Of a DNA stretch of 64,000 bases, positions 18,141 to 28,568 are shown piece by piece. The stretch is from Candidatus Nitrosocosmicus franklandus (lineage in GTDB: Archaea > Thermoproteota > Nitrososphaeria > Nitrososphaerales > Nitrososphaeraceae): NCBI RefSeq assembly GCF_900696045.1, contig NZ_LR216287.1, forward strand, positions 124,001-188,000. The letters run 5' to 3'. The translations under genes and the position numbers were made by a program. How positions within the stretch are numbered: position 1 is the first letter of the stretch; each line of letters starts with the position of its first letter. Under the pieces are notes generated by a model. It saw only the letters and a list, made by a program, of their open reading frames with translations, made no database searches and was not told where the DNA came from.

Positions 18141-19226
18141 CTAAAATTTGTTGATTGTGGACTTTAATCCTATGAAAGATTCGGAGGTTTTTATGGCGTC
18201 CTCAAGCCTTTCAAGTTCAAAAGTATTTGTGATCAAATCTTTAATTCTTATTTCTTCTGAACTTACCAATTCCATCGCCTTCCTAAGGTTTAATGGAGTA
18301 GAAGAAAAACTTCCCATTACTGTGATCTGATTATAGTGAATAGCATTTGCTTCGGCAGTCAAATTTTTAGCAAAGTTATCTGACTCATCAGTTGTTGAAT
18401 TCTTTATTCCAGAAAAAATAATTATCTTGCCATTCTTGTTTGCGAGCATGAATGCGTCTTTAAGTGAATTCACATTATTATTAGAAACAAAGACTAGATT
18501 AGGGGATTGTTTATCCGTCAACTCCTGGGTAAGCTCCGATACATGTTTAAAATTCGTATCGTTGCTAGTAACGTTATAGACTCCATCTGCTCCCAATTTG
18601 GCAGCCATTTTTAACCTGTGTTCTATTTTTCCTATAACTATAACTTTCTTGTCGGTAAAATCTTTTTTTAAAAGCATTAATTGCATCAGTCCAATTGGTC
18701 CATCACCTATGATGACTATAGAATCGAAATTTTTCGATTTAATCTGATTTATTCCGTTTATGCAGCAGGCCAAGGGTTCAATAAGTGAAGCTTCCTCATT
18801 AGTAACGTTATCTAATACTGGTATGATACCATCTATTTCTACCAAAGTCTTTGGAATCGAAATATATTCAGCAAAGCCGCCATTTACAGTAGATCCCAAT
18901 TCTTTTAAATTATAACATAAGTTATATTTTTTTTTATTACAGTACCAGCAATGCATACAAGGAATTACCGGGTATACTGATACCCTTTGGTTAGGTCTAA
19001 TTCTTGAATTTTTTCCTATTATTTCGTTGGTGGTTTCAGCACATATTTCATGTCCAAGAACGATAGGTGGTTTGACCTTAAAACTTCCATTTCTAAAGGT
19101 TCGGACATCGTAACTGCAAACAGAACAAGATAATACTTTTAGAATTACATCGTCATTAGAATGACTTTTCAGGTTTAAATTCTCAATTTTAATATTATTA
19201 GGTCCATAAAAATAAGCTGCTCTCAT
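18141..19226 (-). CDS. Zinc-dependent alcohol dehydrogenase family protein
   Basis: Medium-chain dehydrogenase with GroES-like and Rossmann domains. GHEICAET marks the catalytic zinc site, CMHCWYCNKKKYNLC gives the four structural zinc cysteines, and VIIGDGPIGLMQL is the NAD(P) loop. The frame is open to 19253, but the ATG at 19226 gives the typical start MRAAYFYGP and suits the TATA region at 19266. It is divergent from the EboB-like hydrolase gene, with which it shares its promoter region. This suggests it oxidises or reduces a polyol or inosose in the same pathway, perhaps in place of the missing EboD. Confidence 0.85.
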   Translation of the reverse strand: MRAAYFYGPNNIKIENLNLKSHSNDDVILKVLSCSVCSYDVRTFRNGSFKVKPPIVLGHEICAETTNEIIGKNSRIRPNQRVSVYPVIPCMHCWYCNKKKYNLCYNLKELGSTVNGGFAEYISIPKTLVEIDGIIPVLDNVTNEEASLIEPLACCINGINQIKSKNFDSIVIIGDGPIGLMQLMLLKKDFTDKKVIVIGKIEHRLKMAAKLGADGVYNVTSNDTNFKHVSELTQELTDKQSPNLVFVSNNNVNSLKDAFMLANKNGKIIIFSGIKNSTTDESDNFAKNLTAEANAIHYNQITVMGSFSSTPLNLRKAMELVSSEEIRIKDLITNTFELERLEDAIKTSESFIGLKSTINKF

Positions 19227-19255
19227 CGATTTGTGTTTATTTCTTTTAAACAAAG

Positions 19256-19273
19256 TTATAATTGTTATATATA
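19256..19273. promoter_or_regulatory. Shared divergent promoter of dehydrogenase and TatD genes
   Basis: TATATATA at 19266-19273 is self-complementary. It lies 25 bases before the ATG at 19298 on the plus strand, and about 40 bases before the ATG at 19226 on the minus strand; a second AT-rich element (TTATAATTG) is near 19256. The two genes are likely controlled together. Confidence 0.55.
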
Positions 19274-19297
19274 GAGATATGTTTCAATAGGGTAAGT

Positions 19298-20107
19298 ATG
19301 GCACGATTTTTTGATCCTCATATTCACATGTATTCTCGAACAACAGATGATTATGAAAGGATGTCTATAGCCGGCATTGAAGTGATAGTACAGCCTTCAT
19401 TCTGGCTGGGCTCGCCACGAACTAGTGTGGGGACGTTTGTAGACTATTGGGAACATATGATCACTTTTGAAACTCAAAGAGCAGAAGAATTTGGAATAAA
19501 ACATTATACATGTATTTCGGTAAATCCAAAAGAATCTATGGAACGACCTCTGGCGTTAGATGCATTAGACATGATGATGAAAAAAAAATTTCTAAATCGA
19601 GATGGGGTTGTAGCTTTAGGTGAAATAGGCTATAACTTGATTAACGACCTAGAAGAAGAGGTATTTGTAAAGCAATTAGATATATGCAAGAAAGAAAATC
19701 TGCTGGCAATGATCCATCTGCCTCATAATAATAAACCAGAAGGAATGAAAAGGATGCAAAAAATTTTTGAAACTGGTAATTATGATTTTAAAAAGATTCT
19801 AATCGACCATAATACTGAAGAAACGATCAAAATGACCCTGGACCTCGGAGCATGGGCCGGATTGTCTGTTTATCCTGTTACTAAATTATCTCCTGATCGA
19901 GTTATCAAAATTGTAAATCAGCATGGTAGCGAGAAGATTATGGTCAATAGTGCAGCTGATTGGGGAGTCTCTGACCCCTTGAGTGTGCCATTAACCGCAA
20001 GGGAAATGAGAAAAAACAATTGTAGGTCCACTGATATAGAAAATGTAACCTTTTTTAATGCTTATGAGTTTTATAGGCAGTCAGATAAATTTAAGTGGAA
20101 GCCATAA
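19298..20107 (+). CDS. EboB-like TatD family metal-dependent hydrolase
   Basis: Amidohydrolase-type TIM barrel of the TatD branch. Ligands: HIHM near residue 7, GEIGYN, MIHLPHNN, ILIDHN and VNSAADWG. The opening DPHIHMYSRTTDDYERM and FWLGSPRTSVG match my memory of the TatD-like hydrolase of ebo clusters rather than DNase-type TatD. The start at 19298 (269 residues) is set by the TATA box 25 bases upstream; the frame is open further. The substrate is unknown; hydrolysis of an amide, ester or lactone in a secondary metabolite is the family expectation. It is divergent from the dehydrogenase gene. Confidence 0.87.
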   Translation: MARFFDPHIHMYSRTTDDYERMSIAGIEVIVQPSFWLGSPRTSVGTFVDYWEHMITFETQRAEEFGIKHYTCISVNPKESMERPLALDALDMMMKKKFLNRDGVVALGEIGYNLINDLEEEVFVKQLDICKKENLLAMIHLPHNNKPEGMKRMQKIFETGNYDFKKILIDHNTEETIKMTLDLGAWAGLSVYPVTKLSPDRVIKIVNQHGSEKIMVNSAADWGVSDPLSVPLTAREMRKNNCRSTDIENVTFFNAYEFYRQSDKFKWKP

Positions 20108-20920
20108 CTATTTCTTTTATTCTTCCGGATTAATTTTTGAGAATAGAAAATGTGTATCTAGATGTCTCTGCAAATACTGCAAACACCATTAATCAATTTT
20201 GAATAATTAAGTAGTTATATTACAAAAAAACGCGAATTGCTGTAAAGAGATTTCTTATTTTTCATTTGGTCTCGATGGGACCTTTCCCTCCTTTAGTTTT
20301 TGTATATAAGATAAGGAATAATAAATTGTGATAATCCACTATTTCATGAAAGCAAATTTAACGCGTATTTATTGCTCGTAACAATTTTATGAAATTCAAC
20401 TTACAGTTTCATTATAATAACCAAACCTCTACAGAACAACGGTATGTCTTTAATACCATTATCAATGATTTTCAAAATTTATATTTGTTGCCTTGTATAG
20501 GATCGACTAATATTTGCTCGAAGTAGTTAGGCTGCAAAAAGCGGATCGCATCTACGTGTAATCAATATTTTGTTCACTTGGGTAAAAAAAAGCTCTTTCA
20601 ATTCATTCAACGCTCAAGAAAAAAATCGATTCCCTTGGTTGACTTTATATTAACAATTGATCTTTTCAAGACTTTTAAACCCAATCCAGTAAACTAAAAC
20701 CTATCAGAACTAGCATTATGAAGTAAGTATTGATAGTGATTATTCTGTGATTCGTAGCAAAAATACTAGATCATTTGGCTAGGGTTGTTAATATGTCATT
20801 TTTGACATCAAAATTCTGATAGAAGAATTTATGAAAGAAGATAAAAAGGTAGTAGATTTTTCTAATCTACCTTATGAATTAGGTTTTATTTTTTGGTATG
20901 TTATCTACTTTTGGTGTTGA
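20108..20920. other. Gene-free spacer
   Basis: About 800 bases with no convincing frame. The last 60 bases contain the 3' region of the glycine-rich gene on the minus strand, with a hairpin-like tract (tagtagatttttctaatctacc, about 20850). Confidence 0.4.
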
Positions 20921-21463
20921 TTAGATGCAACCTAATGTGTTGCATATTGCAATTGCGTGACCACCATTGCCACCGTTTCCAGCGTTACCAGCATTACCAC
21001 CATTAGCGTCTCCTGAATTTATATCTCCTGCGTTCTGTGTACTTCCACCATCAGCGTCTCCGCCTGAACCACCGTTACCACCATCAGCGTCTACTTCACC
21101 AGATATGCTGTATCCAACTGTTTCTTCAAGTGCTGCATCTAATGGTTGTAAGAATTCAGGGGTTACAACACCTGTATTGTCGTTTCCACCGTTTCCACCG
21201 TTTCCACCATCGCCAGCAAATCCACCGTTTCCACCATCGCCAGTTTCAATTTCATTCTCACCAGTGTCTCCACCAGCTCCACCGTTTCCACCGTTTCCAC
21301 CGTTTCCACCGCTACCTGCAGTTAGTTCAAATGCAGAAACAGAGAGCGAGGATGGGATTAACGTTGCCAAGAGAGCAAATGCTAGTGCTCCAAAAATTGC
21401 AACGCTTTTCACAGTTAATCTTTTTTCCTTGTTGCTATTTGATTCATTATTTAGTTGATTCAT
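20921..21463 (-). CDS. Secreted glycine-rich repeat protein with GGNGG module
   Basis: An unusually long signal region, with a basic polar lead of 20 residues followed by a hydrophobic core at 21-44 (VAIFGALAFALLATLIPSSL). The mature chain has a GGN repeat block (50-95), a non-repetitive segment (100-120), and the module [17 protein letters not shown] with STQNAGDINSGD (122-152), which recurs in the protein at 24369. It ends in CNTLGCI, a potential disulfide. The TATA-like box at 21484-21494 predicts a leaderless message. Presumably a cell-surface or matrix protein. Confidence 0.8.
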   Translation of the reverse strand: MNQLNNESNSNKEKRLTVKSVAIFGALAFALLATLIPSSLSVSAFELTAGSGGNGGNGGNGGAGGDTGENEIETGDGGNGGFAGDGGNGGNGGNDNTGVVTPEFLQPLDAALEETVGYSISGEVDADGGNGGSGGDADGGSTQNAGDINSGDANGGNAGNAGNGGNGGHAIAICNTLGCI

Positions 21464-22154
21464 ATTAAATGGTTTAATGTATTATTATTATATTACAATT
21501 TGGAGTATTATTTTCATTAAAATTTTCTAGTATTATATTTGATAGAAGTTATTAGTGCCGTATTGACTTTGATACTGAGAGTGGATGATTTATTTAAAAG
21601 AAAATTTAGTACGAATATACTCCAATTAAATAAAGTATTACAAATAGTTAAAAAACTTTAGTGAGGTATAATGTCCTTTCATAACGGTAAATTCTACAAA
21701 ATTCAACATTTTTCTCTAGAATATTAAAAATCTTTTTCCCCCATAGTCGAGGTTTGTATCCTGAGTTGCTCCTGTTGAATTTATTTTTTCATGCTTTTTA
21801 ATATTAAACAAATTTCTTGCTGTTCGAAGAATTCAAGTATTCTTGATGAGATATCCTAGAATTTGATTAATGATTTTTCAGGAGATTAGATTTGTTGTTG
21901 GTATCTGACAAGCAATCTTACAATGCCTTATTCTATTGAAACAAAATGGATATGGCCTGCTTTACTTTTAGACCGCCATCCTTTATTCTTCATTATAGAT
22001 AAATAATTTCAATAGAAAATGGTCAGCACCTGGTTTGTTTCAATTTGTTAGCCTTTTATTTGTGTCTTTAAAAAGGATGGCCTTCTAGAGTCTGATGAAC
22101 ATTATTCTTTTACTTGCTGATAAAAAATATTGTGTCTTAATCGCAAATACGAAT
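21464..22154. other. Gene-free spacer
   Basis: No frame is supported. The left end holds the promoter of the glycine-rich gene and the right end is the IS6 target site. Confidence 0.4.
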
Positions 22155-22162
22155 CAATAGAC
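22155..22162. repeat. 8-bp target site duplication, left copy
   Basis: CAATAGAC directly abuts the left inverted repeat and is repeated exactly at 22837-22844 on the other side of the element. Confidence 0.85.
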
Positions 22163-22836
22163 GGCTCTGTTCACTTAATATGTTTTATTTCATTGTTATG
22201 ATAGTCTACAAAGAGCCGCAGCCAATTCCGTACATGCTTTAACTTGCAATTCTTTATTCTACAAGGAAAGTAGTCATCGAAACTTTCGGTTCTATCCTTT
22301 ATGTATTGCATCTTTCTTTCAATCAGACTTTTCTCCAGAGAGGAATGAATGTGATGATCGAGATTTAAGAATCTACGGGCCATTGGATACCAAGTACCTC
22401 ATCATCAGTCGAAACTGTATGAATTCCATGAATCTTGACTAAACCTGAAATGAATCTTTCAGCTACAAACATGTTTCTTTCTTTAGAGAGATAGACAGTG
22501 CGAGAATTTGCCTGTTTTCTGTCTGGTTCAGTTGCAACCCAGAGCCAGACAAACTCTGATCCCACCTTCAACATGGTCTCATCTATTATATACTCTAGAA
22601 CTCTTCTTCTAGTTGACTTAGCTTTTGAGGCTTGTACTTTTGAATCCAATTCCAGATGGAAACGTGATTTCTCTTGTATATCTGAGATAATCTTTCCGAG
22701 GCTTTCCTTAAGGATAGGCCTGAAAAGTACAAATGCAACCCATAATATACATACTTTGAAGGCGTTCTGTTTCTAGTAAGCATAAAAGAAATGGAATGCT
22801 TTCAAGCTATAGGTTTATCGTTAACTGAACAGAGCC
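22163..22836 (-). mobile_element. IS6-type insertion sequence, decayed
   Basis: The ends are inverted repeats: GGCTCTGTTCACTTAA at 22163-22178, and the complement of GGCTCTGTTCAGTTAA ending at 22836 (15 of 16 match). Exact 8-bp duplications CAATAGAC flank both ends, which is the IS6 hallmark. The element is 674 bp, a little short for the family, and its single transposase gene on the minus strand is frameshifted. Confidence 0.88.
22171..22783 (-). pseudogene. IS6-type DDE transposase, broken by two frameshifts
   Basis: Three overlapping frames on the minus strand add up to one transposase. The N-terminal part (22783 to about 22600) holds YFSGLSLRKASERLSQIYKR and VSIWNWIQKYKPQK. The middle (about 22620-22385) holds the first catalytic Asp in EYIIDETMLKVGSEFVWLWV and the second in VSTDD. 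The C-terminal part (about 22400-22171) holds the catalytic Glu in SSLEKSLIERKMQYIKDRTE. One break lies after KYKPQK and one between VSTDD and GTWYPMARRF. The gene is unlikely to be active as it stands. Confidence 0.85.
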
Positions 22837-22844
22837 CAATAGAC
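22837..22844. repeat. 8-bp target site duplication, right copy
   Basis: CAATAGAC, identical to 22155-22162. Confidence 0.85.
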
Positions 22845-23069
22845 CGTGAGATTGCATTAATACTTTCATGAAATTTAATTGTTCTTGTATTGTTATTTCC
22901 GTCCTATTGTATTTCCACTTACAATTCGCTCGATTCAATCGATTATGGATCTCAAATGAGATATATGATAAGAAACTTTACGAAATATATTTATTTAATA
23001 TAATAATTTGGCAGACTTTTCATATGGACCTCTGATATATCATGTATGTTATTACCTTTTCTGATAATC

Positions 23070-23378
23070 ATGAATACTAGTAGCAAACTCGTGATAACGA
23101 CGTTACTGAGTTTTTCTTTAATGATGGGACTATTTGCTTCACAAAGTTATCAAAGTCTATTCGCACAAACAATAACAGATTTGTACCTGGACTCACCAAT
23201 TCCCTTAGATAACAATCAGACATCTACATCAGAATCTACATTTGCATTGAATGAAGGCCTAGACGGTCAAGACGGTCAAGACGGTCAAGACGGTCAAGAC
23301 GGTCAATCTAGGAATGGAAGTGACGGTCAAGACGGTCAAGACGGTCAAGACGGGAGATCTGAATTAATCCTACCATAA
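23070..23378 (+). CDS. Small secreted collagen-like protein (GQD repeats)
   Basis: The signal peptide is MNTSSKLVITTLLSFSLMMG and onward to about residue 33 (LFAQ). A 40-residue polar linker follows, then two blocks of the triplet Gly-Gln-Asp, four to five copies each, separated by SRNGSD. Gly-X-Y with X=Gln and Y=Asp is collagen-like although no proline is present. The frame begins at 23046, but the ATG at 23070 is preferred because GATATATC at 23034-23041 is a well-placed TATA box. It lies 225 bases from the IS6 copy, in the middle of the glycine-rich gene group. Confidence 0.72.
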   Translation: MNTSSKLVITTLLSFSLMMGLFASQSYQSLFAQTITDLYLDSPIPLDNNQTSTSESTFALNEGLDGQDGQDGQDGQDGQSRNGSDGQDGQDGQDGRSELILP

Positions 23379-24368
23379 GAACAAACTCAAAACAGATTTT
23401 TATAAGCTAAAATCAATTTTTTCTTGGATACCTTTGTATTAAAGCAATATTTCTGAAATTCGATCTTAGGTACGTTCTGTTCTATTTTATGATTTCAATA
23501 AAAGAATTTTTTTGATATTGTAGAGTGAGACAGCATAAAATGTAAATATATCTCAAAAGAACAAATCAAATCTTCGAACACGAAATTTGTGAAAAATAGT
23601 TGCTCTATCGTTACTGACAGATTAGAAAAATATCGTCCATCAGATTTTCACCTTTTGTTAATGTCATTGAAGGAAATCAGTGGAGTAAAATTTTATTTCT
23701 TTCTGTGGTTTCAGATTATTGCTTGTTCCATTTCGATTCTGAATTAGATTTAACTTGTCCTAATCCGAGATCACTTTGTAATCACATATCATGTGATTGA
23801 ATAAATGAATTCTTTTAAAATGCCGACTATACAGGGTTAGACCAGTACCATAATTTGAAACAAACTTTCTGGTTAAAAGCTATCTAAAATCGTTCATTGT
23901 TGATTTAATCTTTCAAGTAGCTTTTGTTAATAATAATTAATTTATTTGTTTAATGGTATTTAATTTTGTAATCAAGAATAAACGAGTACATAAATGAAAT
24001 ATTAATGTAAAAAATGTCGTAGCTTCAAAAAAAAGTGTACTGGTTGTAATTGAAAGCGAAGAGAAAGTCCCCCGACCTCTTGCAAGGTTGGAATATTTGT
24101 GCTCACATTCTTGAGGAAAGAATTTCAGCATTTGAACTAAAACTTCTTGATAATGAACAGAAAATATAATATATTATCTCTACTGGCCTAGGCAGACTAG
24201 CTGTTTGTTACCATTTAATCAGTTATATGACATAATAACAAATGTTGAATGGAAAATAGAAATACTGTCGGAAAATAGTTTGTAGAATTTACAAAATTAT
24301 ATGTTTAGAATAAAAAATGATAAAATCTTAGCCTTTCGGCTATTGATTCTATTCTATGCTATTTGTAG
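23379..24368. other. Gene-free spacer
   Basis: About 1 kb without a supported gene. A 64-codon frame at 23937-24131 (-) has no family or promoter support. A GC-richer patch (about 24067-24090, cccccgacctcttgcaaggttgg) stands out from the AT-rich background and could be part of a small RNA, but no structure is convincing. Confidence 0.35.
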
Positions 24369-25295
<927 letters not shown>

Positions 25296-26000
25296 TGTCG
25301 GTATTTCACCGTTTATTAAAATGTACCCAATATATAAAAAGATATCTAATTTTGAACTATTGCTTTTATATAGAACAAGAACACTTTAGAATATTCTAGC
25401 AAAATTAACAGTATATTGGGAATTAATGGCAATCCTTCGTCATGTTGCCAATTTTATGTCCCTTTGTTTAGTTTATGGAAGCTATATAAAAATTAATCGT
25501 ATAACAAAAATTGTTTGTCATATTTTCCATTATTGGAATCATTTGTATATATGAATTCTCGCTTATTTTTCAATCACGATTCAGATAATCAAATTAAGTT
25601 ATCATTGTTCAATTATAATTAAATGTAAGTAGGTTGTTTATGATAACTTAAATTAATTTGAATATAGAGTATGCATCTCGAAGTAAACAGATACCACGTA
25701 CCACCTTTGGATATAATGATTTGTCATTATTCAAAACTTTTCATTCACCAATATTAATTGATTAATTTGTGATTTTCTTCACATATGATCCACAAGATTA
25801 GGCGTAAATTAAAGTCTTTTAAATCTAGTACAACGTTCTATAATAATAGAACGAATTGAGTTTAGAAACTAATTCGACATTTTCAAACAGATTTAATTTG
25901 TATTGGGCATAGTAAACCAATTACTTTGATGAATTCAATCTAAAGAAAATTCTTGTGTATGATCTTTACAAATATTTAGGTTTACTTTTCACCCATGATT
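25296..26000. other. Spacer between glycine-rich gene and membrane protein
   Basis: Apart from the promoter near 25335 nothing is recognised. The stretch contains a short inverted repeat tctataataatagaacg, about 25838-25854. Confidence 0.4.
25331..25340 (-). promoter_or_regulatory. TATA box of the duplicated glycine-rich gene
   Basis: TTTTTATATA on the minus strand, 36-45 bases before the ATG at 25295. The predicted leader includes GGTGA as a ribosome binding site. Confidence 0.55.
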
Positions 26001-27833
26001 TTAATGATAGATTAACACGAAATTTGCGGCCATATATGCAGACATTATAATTAGCCAGAAACATACTGCTATTGGCAAGTAATGTCCGAGTCTATTTTTT
26101 ATTTGTATTAACGCAATAGCTGCAGGGATTTGGATTGGTATTTCATAAAAAAACCGTGATTGAATCTGTTGATCTCCAAACAAGAATGGAAGTAGAAATA
26201 ATGAAAAAAATATAATGAAAAAAATAGTATACCTTTCCTTTATCTGGACAATAAATAACCAATAAACTACTAAGAGTAAAATAATAGGATTTCCTACTTG
26301 TCCACCTAAAGTGAAATGTGTTGTGGCAATCAAATTTTCCCAAATTGTATGCAAGTCTTGTATTCCTACCTCTCTCTGCACGGCAAAAGCAATTTCCTGT
26401 TTTATACCTGAACTATCCAAGAGTAATAACCGCATCAAATCAGCGATTACTGATGGCAGTATAGAAAATGCAATATAGAGATATTTTTTTTTGCTATCCC
26501 CTCTTTTTAAGAAAAAGTTTACAGCAAGGAATAATGCAATTACGTATAATAGAATATTCCAAGTAGGAGTATGAGAAAATATCAACACTACAAGCAATGA
26601 AGAAAATGCAAGATAATTGATAAGCTTTGGCTCGTCTAAGGTTCTAAAAAGAAAAAGAATCGCCAAGTAGCTCCAGGTTAATGAAAACCAATTTGCATAT
26701 AAGCCTCCATACACACCTATTAACACTTGCAATGGAATTGTAATCAAGGAAGCAAGGATGGATACGAGATGGTTCTTGGTTATCCCCCAGGAAAGAAAAT
26801 ATGTGCTTAATATGAGCATTGGACCTAACAAAATCGGTAGATACTCTAAGAATAATGGAAGATTAACTTGAGGGAATACTGATGATAATAAATATAATAA
26901 CAATAAAGTAAGGGCTCTATCACCACCGGTAATAGTAACGAAGACGCTGTGTAGAAGTTCCTCCAACCCTACTGATTTTGTCATTAATTCTAACCATTTA
27001 GAATAATTATCAGTATCAACACCAATAATCTGATCCCCTTTATTAATAGTATCTAAATGTGGTATCATAGAAATAAGAATTGATAAAAGAATCAACAATA
27101 ATAAATGAAAAAATTTGATTCTTGGTTTCAGATCTTTTTCCTCTGTGATGGATTTATTCTGTATTGAAGCAGATTGTCTTACAAATTTTTTTCTTACGAA
27201 TTGAGAAGTTATTACGATGAGGTAACTGAATGGGATTAAAATCAAACAAATCGGAGAGAAAATGGAAAGAATTATGAAAAAATAATACAGATAATTTAAT
27301 AATGGTGTCGGCATTTCAGGAAAGGTTATATAAGCGACGATTACAATCCCACTAAGAATACCAATAGATATCCCTATTACAGAGATATAGTTTACAGAAA
27401 GCTTCCAATCGAAATTGATAAAGTTTCTTGTAAAAACCCGATCGAACAAAATTAGCAACATAATAGTTGGAAATGATATTGAAACAACAAATTTTCTAAT
27501 TAGATCATTATTCGTATATAAGCTTAGTAAGAAAGAAATACCAATAGCGGCAATGACAAAATACTTTTTGTTATTCAAAATACCAAATTGACACCATAAA
27601 ATAGTGCATAAAATTATGATTATAGAGTCATAGAGACTATTTAGGAAATATTTATCGATAAAGCCAACTATGTAAGTTATACGGTCTATAAAAGGATACA
27701 CAGTCGGTTGAAAAAATGTAAATATGTTTAGCGTATAAAAGCAAATCAGAACTGAAAAAAAAGCACAGCTTGCAACAACACAACGCGATCTGTTAAATCC
27801 CAAATCTTGAATCAAGCTCGGCCTTTTAATCAC
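26001..27833 (-). CDS. Large multi-pass membrane protein, glycosyltransferase-like (GT-C fold candidate)
   Basis: 610 residues with about 14 membrane helices and a first extracytoplasmic loop typical of lipid-sugar-dependent GT-C glycosyltransferases. HLDTINKGDQIIGVDTDNYS (around 260-280) places acidic residues after a helix, as seen in that superfamily. A similar topology, and possibly the DTxxY-type loop, appears in the N-terminal part of the 1117-residue protein at 39307 (YPDATLIPYADTSRHYNH). It probably transfers a sugar from a lipid carrier outside the membrane. It begins the surface-glycan island. Confidence 0.6.
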   Translation of the reverse strand: MIKRPSLIQDLGFNRSRCVVASCAFFSVLICFYTLNIFTFFQPTVYPFIDRITYIVGFIDKYFLNSLYDSIIIILCTILWCQFGILNNKKYFVIAAIGISFLLSLYTNNDLIRKFVVSISFPTIMLLILFDRVFTRNFINFDWKLSVNYISVIGISIGILSGIVIVAYITFPEMPTPLLNYLYYFFIILSIFSPICLILIPFSYLIVITSQFVRKKFVRQSASIQNKSITEEKDLKPRIKFFHLLLLILLSILISMIPHLDTINKGDQIIGVDTDNYSKWLELMTKSVGLEELLHSVFVTITGGDRALTLLLLYLLSSVFPQVNLPLFLEYLPILLGPMLILSTYFLSWGITKNHLVSILASLITIPLQVLIGVYGGLYANWFSLTWSYLAILFLFRTLDEPKLINYLAFSSLLVVLIFSHTPTWNILLYVIALFLAVNFFLKRGDSKKKYLYIAFSILPSVIADLMRLLLLDSSGIKQEIAFAVQREVGIQDLHTIWENLIATTHFTLGGQVGNPIILLLVVYWLFIVQIKERYTIFFIIFFSLFLLPFLFGDQQIQSRFFYEIPIQIPAAIALIQIKNRLGHYLPIAVCFWLIIMSAYMAANFVLIYH

Positions 27834-28568
27834 TATTTTATTCTAGAATTATACTGGTTCATAAGTATTCATATTGAAGCATTTAACTTGATCGTTCTTA
27901 TTCTCCATACTCATATTTTGACGAAGCTTACTATTCCATAGGTATACTAGTTTGTAGACTATCAATACGAGGCGCAGATAAAATTTGTTTGAATTCTTTG
28001 GATTATGTCATATTCACAATGATATCAATGTAGAGGGTTTAAAATACAAACACATTCTATTCTTAATCGAAGCTTTCTCCAATAAAGAGATATTTCTCTA
28101 CTAGTTTTTCTCGTCATTGACAGAAAAATTCCCTCTTTGAATAAATTTTTCAATACCATAGGATTTTCTATGAGGGAATTGTGTTAAGAGCATATTTGTG
28201 AGAATGTCGCTTTTGAATTTATAGAAGATTCATAAAGTAATCACTATGGTAAACCACAACAGTCTGTATTTCTTTTGATTAAGGTTGACACGATTCCATT
28301 TAGCTTCACTACCTACTATTAAGAATAGTAAAACATAATAAATCTTAAGAATGAATTTTCTTACCTGCGCAAGTAATTCAATGAAATTCATCTAAAAAAT
28401 TCTTCTGATTCGCGTTTGTAAACTACCGAATTATTGAATCGTGCAGTTTACCCACAAAAACACTATTGTTTCTAAGAAAAGAGTATATAAACTTTAATTT
28501 CTTCAAATGCATATGTCATACTTCATTGACGGTATGATTATATCTGTTTGTAGTTCTTTACATTACTA
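27834..28568. other. Gene-free spacer
   Basis: Divergent promoter region between the membrane protein (-) and the epimerase (+). No small gene is supported. AT-rich TATA-like elements occur near 28480-28500. Confidence 0.4.

Noticed and set aside
20967-21468. Long proline-rich and histidine-rich frames opposite the glycine-rich gene
   Set aside because: Antisense of GGN repeats always reads as Pro- or His-rich open frames; no promoter or signal peptide.
24067-24125. GC-richer patch as a structured RNA
   Set aside because: No convincing long helix, and the flanks lack a clear promoter and terminator.
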